In this document: positions 34,035-42,825 of the stretch, piece after piece
Layout of the letters: each line of letters opens with the position of its first letter
How positions within the stretch are numbered: position 1 is the first letter of the stretch
Origin: Eubacterium sp.
GTDB lineage: Bacteria; Bacillota; Clostridia; Lachnospirales; Lachnospiraceae
DNA length: 64,000 nt
Direction of reading: 5' to 3'
Assembly (NCBI GenBank): GCA_024698585.1
Contig: JAILRB010000005.1
Location: 26,605-90,604 of the forward strand
Notes under the pieces: generated by a model
Databases searched by the model: none
The model's input: the letters and a program-made list of their open reading frames with translations, nothing else
Told to the model about the DNA's origin: nothing
Translations under genes and position numbers: made by a program

Positions 34035-35465
34035 ATGAACGATAAGTACGTAAGCCCATTGTCAGAAAGATATGCCAGCAAAGAAATGCAGTACATCTTT
34101 TCCCCTGACATGAAATTTAAAACATGGAGAAAACTTTGGATTGCTTTAGCAGAATCTGAAATGGAACTGGGACTCAACATTACTCAGGAACAGATTGATG
34201 AATTAAAGGCAAATGCAGATAATATTAACTATGAAGATGCGAAAAAAAGAGAAAAACTGGTACGCCATGATGTTATGTCACACGTATATGCATATGGATT
34301 ACAGTGTCCGAAAGCAAAGGGAATCATCCATTTAGGAGCGACTTCCTGCTATGTAGGTGATAACACAGACATCATTGTTATGACAGAAGGATTAAAGCTG
34401 GTTCGTAAGAAATTGATTAATGTAATCAATGAATTGGCTAAATTTGCTGATAAGTATAAGGCACAGCCGACTCTTGCATTTACACATTTTCAGCCGGCAC
34501 AGCCTACCACAGTTGGTAAGAGAGCTACCTTATGGTTAATGGAACTAAAACTGGATTTAGATGATTTAGATTACATTCTTGACAATATGATGCTTCTCGG
34601 CTCTAAGGGTACTACAGGAACACAGGCTAGTTTCCTGGAACTCTTTGAAGGAGATCATGCTAAGATTAAAGAATTGGAAAAGAAGATTGCAGAAAAGATG
34701 GGATATCAGAAATGCTTCCCTGTTTCCGGTCAGACTTATTCCAGAAAGATGGATACCAGAGTATTAAATATTCTTGCAGGAATTGCAGCCAGTGCACATA
34801 AATTCTCAAATGACATCAGATTACTTCAGCATCTGAAAGAAATTGAAGAACCATTTGAAAAGAATCAGATTGGATCTTCTGCTATGGCATATAAGAGAAA
34901 TCCAATGAGAAGTGAGCGTATCGCTTCTTTGGCAAACTATGTAATGGTTACAGCATTGAATCCGGCAATTACTTCATCAACACAGTGGTTTGAAAGAACA
35001 CTGGATGATTCAGCAAACAAGAGATTAAGTGTTCCGGAATCATTCCTTGCAATCGACGGAATCCTTGACTTATATTTGAATGTTGTGGATGGATTGGTTG
35101 TTTACGATAAGGTTATTACAAAGAGATTGATGAGTGAACTCCCATTCATGGCAACAGAAAATATTATGATGGATGCTGTAAAGGCAGGCGGTGACAGACA
35201 GGAAATGCATGAAAAAATTCGTGAACTTTCCATGGAAGCCGGTGCGAATGTAAAACAGAAGGGGCTTGATAATAACCTTTTGGAATTAATTGCCAATGAT
35301 GATGCCTTTAATATGTCCTATGAAGATCTGCAGAAGACTATGGATCCTACCAAGTATGTAGGACGTTCACCGGAACAGGTTGATGAATTCTTAAAGGAAG
35401 AAATTCAGCCAATCTTAGATGCAAACAAGGACATTCTTGGGTTATCTGCTACAATCAATGTTTAA
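34035..35465 (+). CDS. purB: Adenylosuccinate lyase
   Basis: Acts twice in purine synthesis: it releases fumarate from SAICAR and from adenylosuccinate. The 476-residue length fits the longer PurB type of Clostridia. The fumarase-superfamily signature GSSAMAYKRNPMRSERI is present with its flexible loop Ser. IIHLGATSCYVGDNTD and TLAFTHFQPAQPTTVG carry other active-site residues. AAAAGGAG precedes the start. Monocistronic here; purL lies 10 kb downstream, with other pur genes absent from the window. Confidence 0.97.
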   Translation: MNDKYVSPLSERYASKEMQYIFSPDMKFKTWRKLWIALAESEMELGLNITQEQIDELKANADNINYEDAKKREKLVRHDVMSHVYAYGLQCPKAKGIIHLGATSCYVGDNTDIIVMTEGLKLVRKKLINVINELAKFADKYKAQPTLAFTHFQPAQPTTVGKRATLWLMELKLDLDDLDYILDNMMLLGSKGTTGTQASFLELFEGDHAKIKELEKKIAEKMGYQKCFPVSGQTYSRKMDTRVLNILAGIAASAHKFSNDIRLLQHLKEIEEPFEKNQIGSSAMAYKRNPMRSERIASLANYVMVTALNPAITSSTQWFERTLDDSANKRLSVPESFLAIDGILDLYLNVVDGLVVYDKVITKRLMSELPFMATENIMMDAVKAGGDRQEMHEKIRELSMEAGANVKQKGLDNNLLELIANDDAFNMSYEDLQKTMDPTKYVGRSPEQVDEFLKEEIQPILDANKDILGLSATINV

Positions 35466-35587
35466 ACCTGTGATTTTTGTGTGAACAAGTTTGAATTTTT
35501 AATGAAATGCTTTTCATATGACATTGATTGTGATAAAATCGGTGCTATGACTGATTGAAAAATCAAAGATAGAGGAGAATAAGAAAA

Positions 35588-36805
35588 ATGTATAAGAAAA
35601 TTTTAGCTGGAGCATTAACAGTGACTATGGCATTTGGCTTAGTTGCATGTGGCTCAAAAGATGACAAGAAAGCTCAGCAGGAAACTGTAACATTAGCAGA
35701 AGATGCTACAACAGGACCTTACACAGCAGCAAAGGAAGAAACAGAAGTTGATTTCGGTATTGTAAGACTTGCAAAGATTGAAGACGTAACAGTATACGAA
35801 GATGACATAAAAGTTACAAAGTCAGCTTACAAGGATGCTGTTTCTAACATTGCTTCACAGTATGCGACAACAGATACTGTTGAAAAGGGTGAAGTAAAGA
35901 AAGATTCTACAGTTGTTGTAGATTATGAAGGAAAGATTGAAGTAGACGGAAAGAAAGTAGCATTTGACGGTGGTACAGCTCAGGATACTACAATTAACAT
36001 CGGAACAGACGAAGGAAACTACATTGATGGTTTCGTTTCCTGCCTCGTTGGTAAAAAAGTAGGAGATAAGTTCACAGAAAAATTAAAATTCCCGAAATCA
36101 TATGACCATACAACAAAAATCAATGATAAGGAAATTAAGTTAGCCGGACAGACTGTTTGGTTCACATACACAGTAAAATCACTTCAGGTTACAAAGACTC
36201 CTGAATTCGATGATGCTTTCGCAAAAGAACATTTCGGTGCATATGGTGTTAAGGACGTTGCTTCTTTCAAGGATTATGCATATAAGCAGATGAGAATTTC
36301 CAATGTTGTAAATTCAGGATGGCAGGATTATGTAAATTCTTGTGTGATTGTTTCTTATAATAGTGAAGCAAAGAAGGAACAGATTGAAAAGTACACAAAA
36401 CAGTACGAAGAACAGTTAAAGCAGAATTATCAGTGTTCTTTAAAGGACTACTTGGAAGCTTGCTCTATGTCTCAGAAGGATTGGGATAAGCAGGTAGAAG
36501 AAAGTGTTCTTTCCGATATGAAGAACAGAATGATTATTCAGGCTATGGCTAAGGTTTATAAGTTAGAATTAGATGATAAGACTTATAAGAAGGAAGCAGC
36601 TACTATGGCTGAAGGAATGACTGCAAAGGTTAAGGATTTAGAAGACCAGTATGGTAAAGAAGAAGTAGAATATGCAATCATTTACCAGAAGGTTCAGGAA
36701 TACTTCGCAAATAATGTAACTGTGAAGGAAGGTTCAGCACCAACAACAGAAGCTCCTACTACAGAAGCAGCTGAAACAAAAGAAGCAAAGAAAGATGCTG
36801 AATAA
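35588..36805 (+). CDS. Secreted trigger-factor-like lipoprotein foldase
   Basis: A 405-residue exported protein. The signal peptide ends in a lipobox LVAC with Cys21. An FKBP-type prolyl isomerase domain follows (about 100-200; STVVVDYEGKIEVDGKKVAF, then IDGFVSCLVGKKVGDKF), then a helical arm resembling the trigger factor C-terminal domain (EFDDAFAKEHFGAYGVKD onward). The tail is Thr/Glu-rich. The ribosome-binding N-terminal domain of trigger factor is absent, as expected for a protein outside the cell. It probably folds secreted proteins, much as PrsA does. GAGGAG precedes the start. Monocistronic. Confidence 0.88.
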   Translation: MYKKILAGALTVTMAFGLVACGSKDDKKAQQETVTLAEDATTGPYTAAKEETEVDFGIVRLAKIEDVTVYEDDIKVTKSAYKDAVSNIASQYATTDTVEKGEVKKDSTVVVDYEGKIEVDGKKVAFDGGTAQDTTINIGTDEGNYIDGFVSCLVGKKVGDKFTEKLKFPKSYDHTTKINDKEIKLAGQTVWFTYTVKSLQVTKTPEFDDAFAKEHFGAYGVKDVASFKDYAYKQMRISNVVNSGWQDYVNSCVIVSYNSEAKKEQIEKYTKQYEEQLKQNYQCSLKDYLEACSMSQKDWDKQVEESVLSDMKNRMIIQAMAKVYKLELDDKTYKKEAATMAEGMTAKVKDLEDQYGKEEVEYAIIYQKVQEYFANNVTVKEGSAPTTEAPTTEAAETKEAKKDAE

Positions 36806-36820
36806 GAATGAATAAGCAAG

Positions 36821-36846
36821 GCGGATTCGAAAGAATCCGCTTTTTT
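36821..36846 (+). terminator. Terminator of the foldase gene
   Basis: GCGGATTC-GAAA-GAATCCGC followed by TTTTTT. Confidence 0.92.
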
Positions 36847-36847
36847 G

Positions 36848-37064
36848 CGTACACGACGAGGAAAATGCAGAAAGCTTGCTTTCATGCATTTGACGACCGT
36901 GAAGCAGCCCCGAAACAAGCGCAGCGGTTTCGAGGGATTGCGTACACGACGAGGAAAATGCAGAAAGCTTGCTTTCATGCATTTGACGACCGTGAAGCAG
37001 CCCCGAAACAAGCGCAGCGGTTTCGAGGGATTACGTACACGACGAGGAAAATGCAGAAAGCTTG
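36848..37064. repeat. 93-bp tandem repeat, two full copies plus a partial third
   Basis: Copies begin at 36848, 36941 and 37034, an exact 93-nt period, nearly identical. Each unit contains two hairpins: a nested one reading AAATGCA-GAAAGC-TT-GCTTTC-ATGCATTT, and one formed by CCCCGAAAC with GTTTCGAGGG. The third copy is cut inside the first hairpin. Open frames across it arise because 93 is divisible by 3 and lack ribosome binding sites. Related single hairpins lie at 60967-60995 and inside the purL terminator. Confidence 0.9.
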
Positions 37065-37120
37065 TTAAAAAGTTCACAAATATTTTGCTTGCTCTTTTAT
37101 AGGGAGTGTGGTAAATTTAC

Positions 37121-37153
37121 TGCGGATGGTATTTGGATATAAACCATACCGTA
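37121..37153 (+). ncRNA. pan RNA motif, hairpin 1 of a tandem pair
   Basis: CGG (37123-37125) pairs with CCG (37149-37151); a bulged A (37148) follows on the 3' side, then five pairs ATGGT/ACCAT, then a bulged A (37131) on the 5' side, then further U-A pairs and a 7-nt loop. The two bulged adenosines separated by five pairs match the pan motif known from comparative genomics upstream of panB genes. Confidence 0.7.
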
Positions 37154-37184
37154 AGATTTCTATAAAGGAGCAACTGATCGCCGT

Positions 37185-37229
37185 AGCTCATATCGCAGCA
37201 AACCAGAGTGTGGTGGTGCGAATGGGACT
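37185..37229 (+). ncRNA. pan RNA motif, hairpin 2 of a tandem pair
   Basis: G37186 pairs with C37228; A37227 is bulged; CUCAU (37187-37191) pairs with AUGGG (37222-37226, one G-U); A37192 is bulged; UCGCA pairs with UGCGA, and ACCA/TGGT extends the stem towards the loop. The geometry (3' bulged A, five pairs, 5' bulged A) equals hairpin 1 although the sequences differ. It ends 16 nt before the ribosome binding site of panG. Confidence 0.75.
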
Positions 37230-37258
37230 CATTGTCCTTCCGAAAAGGAGGGATGTCG

Positions 37259-38098
37259 ATGAAGTTTGGGTTTATAGGAGCAGGGAAAGTCGGTTTTTCC
37301 CTGGGAAAGTATTTGGCTGTAAAAGGTCAGGAAGTGACCGGCTATTACAGCGAGTTTTATGAAGACGCCATAGAGGCAGCACGGTTTACAGATTCACGTT
37401 CCTATGAAAATATGGAACAGTTATTAGAGGACAGTGATGTTATCTTTCTGACAGTACCGGATGGTCTGATTGGAAATCTATGGAATCAGTTGAAGGCTTA
37501 TCATTTAACAAATAAGATTGTGTGCCATACCAGTGGTGCATTATCATCAGAAATCTTCGAAGGAATTACGGAGCGTGGAAGTTTCGGATATTCCATCCAT
37601 CCATTGTTCGCAGTAAGCGATCAATACACATCATATAAAGATTTATCCAATAGTTTTTTTACAATTGAAGGAGCAGAGGAACGACTGGAAGAGATGAAGA
37701 CTCTTTTGGAAGGTCTGGGAAATCCTGTTCGGGTGATTTCAAAGGAAAATAAGATTAAGTATCATGCGGCAGCTGCCACAGCCAGCAATCTTGTGGTTGG
37801 GGTATTACATATGGCAGAAACGCTGATGCAGGAATGTGGCTTTGAAGGACAACAGGCAGGAGATGCATTGGCTCCGATTATCAGGGGAAATGTAGAAAAT
37901 ATCCTCAGGCAGGGAAGTGTTCAGGCACTCACCGGACCGATTGAACGTAATGATGTAACAACAGTAAAAAAACATCTTTCGGTATTAGAAGGGAAAAATT
38001 TGGAAACCTATCAGGTCTTGTCGAAAAATCTGGTAGACATTGCAAAAGAAAAATATCCGACAAGAGATTATGATGAAATGGAGGAGGTATTATCATGA
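37259..38098 (+). CDS. panG: Rossmann/DUF2520 protein, probable ketopantoate reductase PanG
   Basis: A 279-residue NAD(P)-dependent dehydrogenase-like protein. It has the GxGxxG motif [17 protein letters not shown] at the N-terminus and a helical DUF2520 C-terminus ([17 protein letters not shown]). It lies first in an operon with panB, panC and panD, and no panE is seen, so it probably supplies the missing step: reduction of ketopantoate to pantoate. The name PanG is used for such a reductase described in Francisella. The start at 37259 has AAGGAGG 7 nt upstream; an ATG at 37253 is too close to that site. The stop overlaps panB (ATGA). Confidence 0.82.
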   Translation: MKFGFIGAGKVGFSLGKYLAVKGQEVTGYYSEFYEDAIEAARFTDSRSYENMEQLLEDSDVIFLTVPDGLIGNLWNQLKAYHLTNKIVCHTSGALSSEIFEGITERGSFGYSIHPLFAVSDQYTSYKDLSNSFFTIEGAEERLEEMKTLLEGLGNPVRVISKENKIKYHAAAATASNLVVGVLHMAETLMQECGFEGQQAGDALAPIIRGNVENILRQGSVQALTGPIERNDVTTVKKHLSVLEGKNLETYQVLSKNLVDIAKEKYPTRDYDEMEEVLS

Positions 38099-38922
38099 AG
38101 AACACAGTAACAACCATTTTAAAACAGAAACAGGAAGGAAATAAGATTTCCATGTTGACTTGTTATGACTATTCCACAGCAAAGTTAATGGAAGAGGTTG
38201 GTGTGAACTGTATTTTAGTAGGAGATTCTTTAGGAAATACAATGTTAGGATACGAGGATACGTTGCAGGTAACCATGGAAGATATGATTCACCATTGTGC
38301 AGCAGTATCCCGTGGAATTAAAAATATATTATTGGTTTGCGATATGCCATTCATGTCTTATCAGACATCTGTTTACGATGCAGTGGTCAATGCCGGTCGT
38401 CTGGTAAAGGAAGGACACGCAAACATGGTGAAGCTGGAAGGTGGGAAGGAAGTCTGCCCTCAGATTGAAGCCATTGTGAAAGCATCCATTCCGGTGTGTG
38501 CCCATTTAGGACTGACTCCGCAGTCCATCAATTCCTTTGGTGGATATAAGGTACAGGGAAAGACCGAAGCGGCAGCGAAGAAGCTGATTGAAGATGCTTA
38601 TGCTGTACAGGCAGCTGGAGCATCCATGGTGGTATTGGAAGGGGTTCCGGCGAAACTTGCAAAATTAGTTACGGAAAAACTGGATATTCCAACCATTGGT
38701 ATTGGTGCCGGAGCGGATTGTGACGGACAGGTTCTGGTATATCAGGATATGTTGGGAATGTTCTCCGACTATGTACCAAAGTTTGTAAAGCAGTTTGCAA
38801 CAGTAGGTGATGTGATGAAGGGCGCTTTCCGGGGATTTATTGATGAAATTCAGGAAGGGACTTTCCCGGCAGCAGAACACACTTATGCCATTGATGATGA
38901 AGTGATTGAAAAATTGTATTAA
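38095..38922 (+). CDS. panB: Ketopantoate hydroxymethyltransferase
   Basis: Transfers a hydroxymethyl group from methylene-tetrahydrofolate to alpha-ketoisovalerate, giving ketopantoate. The 275-residue length is standard. Motifs are [39 protein letters not shown] (metal-binding Asp) and [20 protein letters not shown]. Its ATG overlaps the stop of panG, so translation is coupled. It is the second gene of the pantothenate operon under the tandem pan RNA. Confidence 0.98.
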   Translation: MKNTVTTILKQKQEGNKISMLTCYDYSTAKLMEEVGVNCILVGDSLGNTMLGYEDTLQVTMEDMIHHCAAVSRGIKNILLVCDMPFMSYQTSVYDAVVNAGRLVKEGHANMVKLEGGKEVCPQIEAIVKASIPVCAHLGLTPQSINSFGGYKVQGKTEAAAKKLIEDAYAVQAAGASMVVLEGVPAKLAKLVTEKLDIPTIGIGAGADCDGQVLVYQDMLGMFSDYVPKFVKQFATVGDVMKGAFRGFIDEIQEGTFPAAEHTYAIDDEVIEKLY

Positions 38923-38944
38923 TTGTTAATAAGGAGAGATAGAA

Positions 38945-39784
38945 ATGAAGGTTGTATCAACAGTAAAGGAAGTTAGAGAATTTGTAAAAGCATGGAAAAA
39001 GGAAGGACAGAGTGTTGGGTTTGTACCGACCATGGGATATCTTCATGAAGGTCATGGGAGCCTAATCACCAAAGCAAGAGAAAACAATGACAAGGTTGTG
39101 GTAAGCATTTTCGTGAATCCGATGCAGTTCGGACCAACAGAAGATTTGGAAAGCTACCCAAGAGACCTGGAAAAAGACAGTGCATTTTGTGAAAGCCTTG
39201 GTGCAGACTTAATTTTCCATCCGGAACCGGAAGAAATGTATCATGATGATTTCAGTACCTATGTGGACATGTCTGTTCTGACGGAAGAACTTTGCGGACT
39301 TTCCAGACCGGTACATTTCAGAGGTGTATGTACTGTAGTAAACAAGTTATTTAATATTGTACAGCCGGACAATGCATATTTTGGAGAAAAAGATGCGCAG
39401 CAGCTTGCAATCATCAAGCATATGGTGCAGGATTTAAACATGGACATCAATGTTGTGGGATGCCCGATTGTTCGTGAAGAAGACGGACTGGCAAAAAGCT
39501 CCAGAAATACCTATCTTTCTGCGGAAGAAAGACAGGCAGCATTAATCTTAAGTAAGACGATTGAACTTGGAAAACAATTAGTGGCAGATGGGGAAACCGA
39601 CGCAGAAGTATTGGTTGCGAAAATGAAGGAAAACATTGAAACAGAACCATTGGCAAAAATCGATTATGTCAAAGCAGTCAATGGTCTCACCATGCAGCAG
39701 CAGAAAGAAATCAAGGCACCAATGTTAGTGGCAATGGCTGTTTATATCGGAAAGACAAGATTGATTGATAATATGATGATTTAA
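38945..39784 (+). CDS. panC: Pantothenate synthetase
   Basis: Joins pantoate and beta-alanine with ATP to form pantothenate. A 279-residue class I adenylate-forming enzyme with VPTMGYLHEGHGSLI (HIGH-like motif; HEGH), VVSIFVNPMQFGPTEDL, YFGEKDAQQLAIIK and the KSSRNTYL (KMSKS-like) segment. AAGGAGAG precedes the start. It lies 22 nt after panB and 12 nt before panD. Confidence 0.98.
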   Translation: MKVVSTVKEVREFVKAWKKEGQSVGFVPTMGYLHEGHGSLITKARENNDKVVVSIFVNPMQFGPTEDLESYPRDLEKDSAFCESLGADLIFHPEPEEMYHDDFSTYVDMSVLTEELCGLSRPVHFRGVCTVVNKLFNIVQPDNAYFGEKDAQQLAIIKHMVQDLNMDINVVGCPIVREEDGLAKSSRNTYLSAEERQAALILSKTIELGKQLVADGETDAEVLVAKMKENIETEPLAKIDYVKAVNGLTMQQQKEIKAPMLVAMAVYIGKTRLIDNMMI

Positions 39785-39796
39785 AGGAGAAAAAAT

Positions 39797-40192
39797 ATGT
39801 TAGTAAATATGCTTAAGAGTAAAATTCATCGTGCAACTGTTGTACAGGCGGAGCTTGACTATGTGGGAAGCATTACCGTGGATGAAGCATTAATGGAAGC
39901 AGCTGGAATTTATGAATATGAAAAGGTACAGATTGCCGATGTCAATAATGGAAATCGTTTTGAAACTTATGTGATTGCCGGAGAAAGAGGTTCCGGAATG
40001 ATCTGCTTAAATGGTGCTGCAGCACACATGGTGGATATTGGAGATAAGATTATCATTATGTGTTATGCTCAGATGACACCGGAAGAAGTAAAGGAAAATA
40101 AGCCGAAGGTAGTATTCGTGGATGACGATAATAAAATGACTAGATTAACAAATTACGAAAAACACGGCAAATTATTTGATTTAGAAGTATAA
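39797..40192 (+). CDS. panD: Aspartate 1-decarboxylase precursor
   Basis: Makes beta-alanine from aspartate using a pyruvoyl cofactor formed by self-cleavage. The 131-residue proenzyme shows the cleavage site Gly24-Ser25 in [12 protein letters not shown], and the catalytic Lys9 and Tyr58-region residues ([16 protein letters not shown]). AAAGGAG precedes the start. Its place after panC makes this operon a complete route to pantothenate from ketoisovalerate and aspartate. Confidence 0.97.
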   Translation: MLVNMLKSKIHRATVVQAELDYVGSITVDEALMEAAGIYEYEKVQIADVNNGNRFETYVIAGERGSGMICLNGAAAHMVDIGDKIIIMCYAQMTPEEVKENKPKVVFVDDDNKMTRLTNYEKHGKLFDLEV

Positions 40193-40243
40193 TGGTATGT
40201 AAGAACGAAACTTCATAGAAACAACGGAGAAAGGAGAGACGCT

Positions 40244-41434
40244 ATGCTGAAGAATAAAACAGTGGTTCTTGGCGTGACCGGCAGCATTGCAGCCTATAAG
40301 ATTGCAAACCTTGCCAGTGCGTTGAAAAAGAAACATGCAGATGTTCATGTCATCATGACAAAGAATGCGACGAACTTCATTAATCCAATCACGTTTGAAA
40401 CATTGACCGGAAATAAATGCCTTGTGGATACGTTCGACAGAAATTTTGAATTCAATGTAGAACATGTATCCCTGGCAAATAAGGCGGACGTGTTTATGGT
40501 TGCACCGGCCAGTGCCAATGTTATTGGAAAAATTGCAGGTGGAATTGCGGATGATATGTTGACCACCACCATTATGGCTGCAAAATGTCCAAAAATCATT
40601 GCACCGGCAATGAACACTAACATGTTTGAAAACCCAATTGTTCAGGACAATCTTAAAAAATTGGAGCAGTATGGCTATCAGGTGATTGCACCGGCAGAAG
40701 GCTATCTTGCTTGTGGTGATACAGGAAAAGGGAAAATGCCGGAACCGGAAGACCTTATGGAGCATATTCTAAAAGAAATTGCTTTTGAAAAGGATTTGGA
40801 AGGCAAGAAGATTCTGGTAACGGCAGGACCAACCATGGAACGGTTAGATCCGGTTCGTTTTATCAGTAATCATTCCACAGGGAAAATGGGTTATGCCATT
40901 GCAAGAAATGCAATGCAGCGTGGAGCACAGGTGACGTTAGTGACCGGGAAGACACATATTCCAAAACCACCGTTTGTGAATGTGGTTGAAGTGGAAAGTG
41001 CACAGGAAATGTTTGAAGGCGTATGCAATAATTTTGCAGATGCAGACGTTTTAATTATGAGTGCTGCAGTAGCTGATTATAAGCCGGCAGTGCAGTCTGA
41101 TGAAAAAATGAAAAAGAAAGATGGAGAACTTTCTTTGGAATTGGAAAGAACAACAGACATTCTGGGAGCACTTTCAGAAAAGAAAACCAATCAGTTTATT
41201 TGCGGATTTTCCATGGAGACCCAGAACATGATTGAAAATTCCAAAGCAAAATTGGAAAAGAAGAAACTGGATATGATTTGTGCCAACAATCTGAAGGTTG
41301 ATGGAGCAGGTTTTGGTGTGGATACCAATGTGGTAACCGTAATCACGAACAAATATATGCAGGAATTGCCATTGGAATCAAAGGATGAAGTGGCAGCAGA
41401 TCTTTTGAATCTGATTCGTGATGAAATTCAGTAG
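40244..41434 (+). CDS. coaBC: Phosphopantothenoylcysteine synthetase/decarboxylase
   Basis: Bifunctional CoA-pathway enzyme of 396 residues. The N-terminal FMN-dependent CoaC decarboxylase (about 1-185) has VLGVTGSIAAYKIANL, ADVFMVAPASANVIGKIAGG and APAMNTNMFENP. The C-terminal CoaB ligase (about 190-396) has VTAGPTMERLDPVRFISN and STGKMGYAIA. AAAGGAG precedes the start. It follows panD by 51 nt with no terminator, so the operon runs from alpha-ketoisovalerate to 4'-phosphopantetheine apart from pantothenate kinase. Confidence 0.97.
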   Translation: MLKNKTVVLGVTGSIAAYKIANLASALKKKHADVHVIMTKNATNFINPITFETLTGNKCLVDTFDRNFEFNVEHVSLANKADVFMVAPASANVIGKIAGGIADDMLTTTIMAAKCPKIIAPAMNTNMFENPIVQDNLKKLEQYGYQVIAPAEGYLACGDTGKGKMPEPEDLMEHILKEIAFEKDLEGKKILVTAGPTMERLDPVRFISNHSTGKMGYAIARNAMQRGAQVTLVTGKTHIPKPPFVNVVEVESAQEMFEGVCNNFADADVLIMSAAVADYKPAVQSDEKMKKKDGELSLELERTTDILGALSEKKTNQFICGFSMETQNMIENSKAKLEKKKLDMICANNLKVDGAGFGVDTNVVTVITNKYMQELPLESKDEVAADLLNLIRDEIQ

Positions 41435-41499
41435 ATGCTGCATCACAGGGGGGATGATTGAACTTTCAAAAAACAAAGAAAAAGTGGACTGGAGAATTT

Positions 41500-42729
41500 A
41501 TGAGAAAAAATATTAAACGAGATTTATGTAAACTACTTGCGGTAACTTTGATTATTGGAAATATTTCTGTTCAGGGAGTTGCCCAAAAGACTAATGCAGA
41601 AGAGCCTACGATAGAATCCACAGTGGAAAGTACAGAAGAACTGACCACGAAAAATACATTGGATTATATTGTGGATCTCAATGAGATGACAACAGATGAA
41701 ACGGAAACGCCTGAGGAAACAACGGAAGAAAGTTCAACAGAACCCGTTACAGAAGAAACGACAGAGGCACCTACGAAGGCACCGGGGAAAAAAGTCTATT
41801 GGAATGGAAAGGTTGTAAAAAATGCAACCATGAAAGGAATTGATGTAAGTCATCACAATGGCAAGGTTAACTGGAAAAAGGTAGCAAAGTCAGATGTTGA
41901 TTATGTCATTATTCGGTGCGGTTATGGCAATAACAGAAAAAAACAGGATGATGGCAGATGGAAAGAGTATATTAAAGGATGCGAAAAGTATAAGATTCCG
42001 TATGGAGTTTATCTCTACTCCTATGCGAAAACAACGGCAGATGCGCGAAGCGAGGCAGAACATGTATTACGCCTTGTAAAAGGACTTCATATGAGTTTCC
42101 CAATCTACTATGATATGGAAGATTACACTCAGGCACGCCTTTCCAACAAGAAAAAGAAAAAGATTGCAGATACATTTCTAGGAATTATTTCGCAACATGG
42201 ATATGAGTGTGGAATTTATGCAAACCTGAACTGGTGGACACAATATCTTTCTTCCTTAAGCAACAAAGTGTATTATAAGTGGATTGCACGCTATGGGAAA
42301 ACGTGTGGATATAAAGGTGTTTATCAGATGTGGCAATGTAGTTCCACAGCAAAAATTAGTGGAATCAATGGTTATACTGACTTGAATTTCTGGTATGATG
42401 AGGCGCGAACCAATGCGTATGACATTTATACCGACCCAAATACAAAGCGTCCGGCCAGAATGAAAATAGGCAAGGTGTACACCGGACGAAGATGGGCTAA
42501 GGTTTCCTGGACACATCAGAAAAAAACAGTAGGTTATAAGGTGGAATATTCCAGATATAAGACGTTCAAGAATTCTTTGACCCGATACACGAACGGAACG
42601 TCAGTTTACCTTGGAAATCTAAAATCAAAGAGATACTACTACTTTAGACTGAAGGCATACAAGTATAAAGATGGAAAGCGTTTATATTCGAAGGAATGGA
42701 GTAAAGTAGTTCGAAAGAAAGTAAAGTAA
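41500..42729 (+). CDS. Secreted GH25 lysozyme with fibronectin-III-like tail
   Basis: A 409-residue exported muramidase. A signal peptide (LAVTLIIGNISVQGVAQ) is followed by a Thr/Glu-rich linker of about 50 residues (TETPEETTEESSTEPVTEE). The GH25 domain follows (about 105-295), with GIDVSHHNGKVNWKKV, DYVIIRCGYG and the catalytic YYDMEDY. A C-terminal FnIII-like module of about 90 residues is rich in Lys/Tyr. The ATG at 41500 has GGAG 6 nt upstream; a longer TTG-started frame from 41458 has no good site. It may be cotranscribed with coaBC (65-nt gap). It probably remodels wall or is released. Confidence 0.92.
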   Translation: MRKNIKRDLCKLLAVTLIIGNISVQGVAQKTNAEEPTIESTVESTEELTTKNTLDYIVDLNEMTTDETETPEETTEESSTEPVTEETTEAPTKAPGKKVYWNGKVVKNATMKGIDVSHHNGKVNWKKVAKSDVDYVIIRCGYGNNRKKQDDGRWKEYIKGCEKYKIPYGVYLYSYAKTTADARSEAEHVLRLVKGLHMSFPIYYDMEDYTQARLSNKKKKKIADTFLGIISQHGYECGIYANLNWWTQYLSSLSNKVYYKWIARYGKTCGYKGVYQMWQCSSTAKISGINGYTDLNFWYDEARTNAYDIYTDPNTKRPARMKIGKVYTGRRWAKVSWTHQKKTVGYKVEYSRYKTFKNSLTRYTNGTSVYLGNLKSKRYYYFRLKAYKYKDGKRLYSKEWSKVVRKKVK

Positions 42730-42737
42730 AAATTTCC

Positions 42738-42766
42738 ATTGCATAAAAAATAAGAAAGTGTTACTA
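42738..42766 (+). promoter_or_regulatory. Putative promoter of the rSAM DNA-repair pair
   Basis: TTGCAT (42738-42743), 17 nt, TACTAT (42761-42766). Transcription would start inside or at the edge of the following palindrome. Confidence 0.5.
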
Positions 42767-42768
42767 TG

Positions 42769-42796
42769 AAGAAACAGAACATATGTTCTGTTTCTT
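42769..42796. promoter_or_regulatory. Perfect 28-bp palindrome with LexA-type core GAACATATGTTC
   Basis: Both 14-nt halves are exact complements with no spacer, centred between 42782 and 42783. The core GAAC-ATAT-GTTC (42777-42788) equals the Firmicutes SOS box GAAC-N4-GTTC. It sits just after a -10 element and 37 nt before the start of a DNA-repair-type gene. A T-rich tract follows, so it could also terminate the lysozyme transcript; the two roles are compatible. Confidence 0.75.
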
Positions 42797-42825
42797 TTTC
42801 TATGTTAAGGAAATGAGGTGAGGGA

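Noticed and set aside
36808..37102. Open frames across the 93-bp repeats on both strands
   Set aside because: They are open because the repeat length is a multiple of three; no ribosome binding sites, and the frames simply repeat the same peptide.
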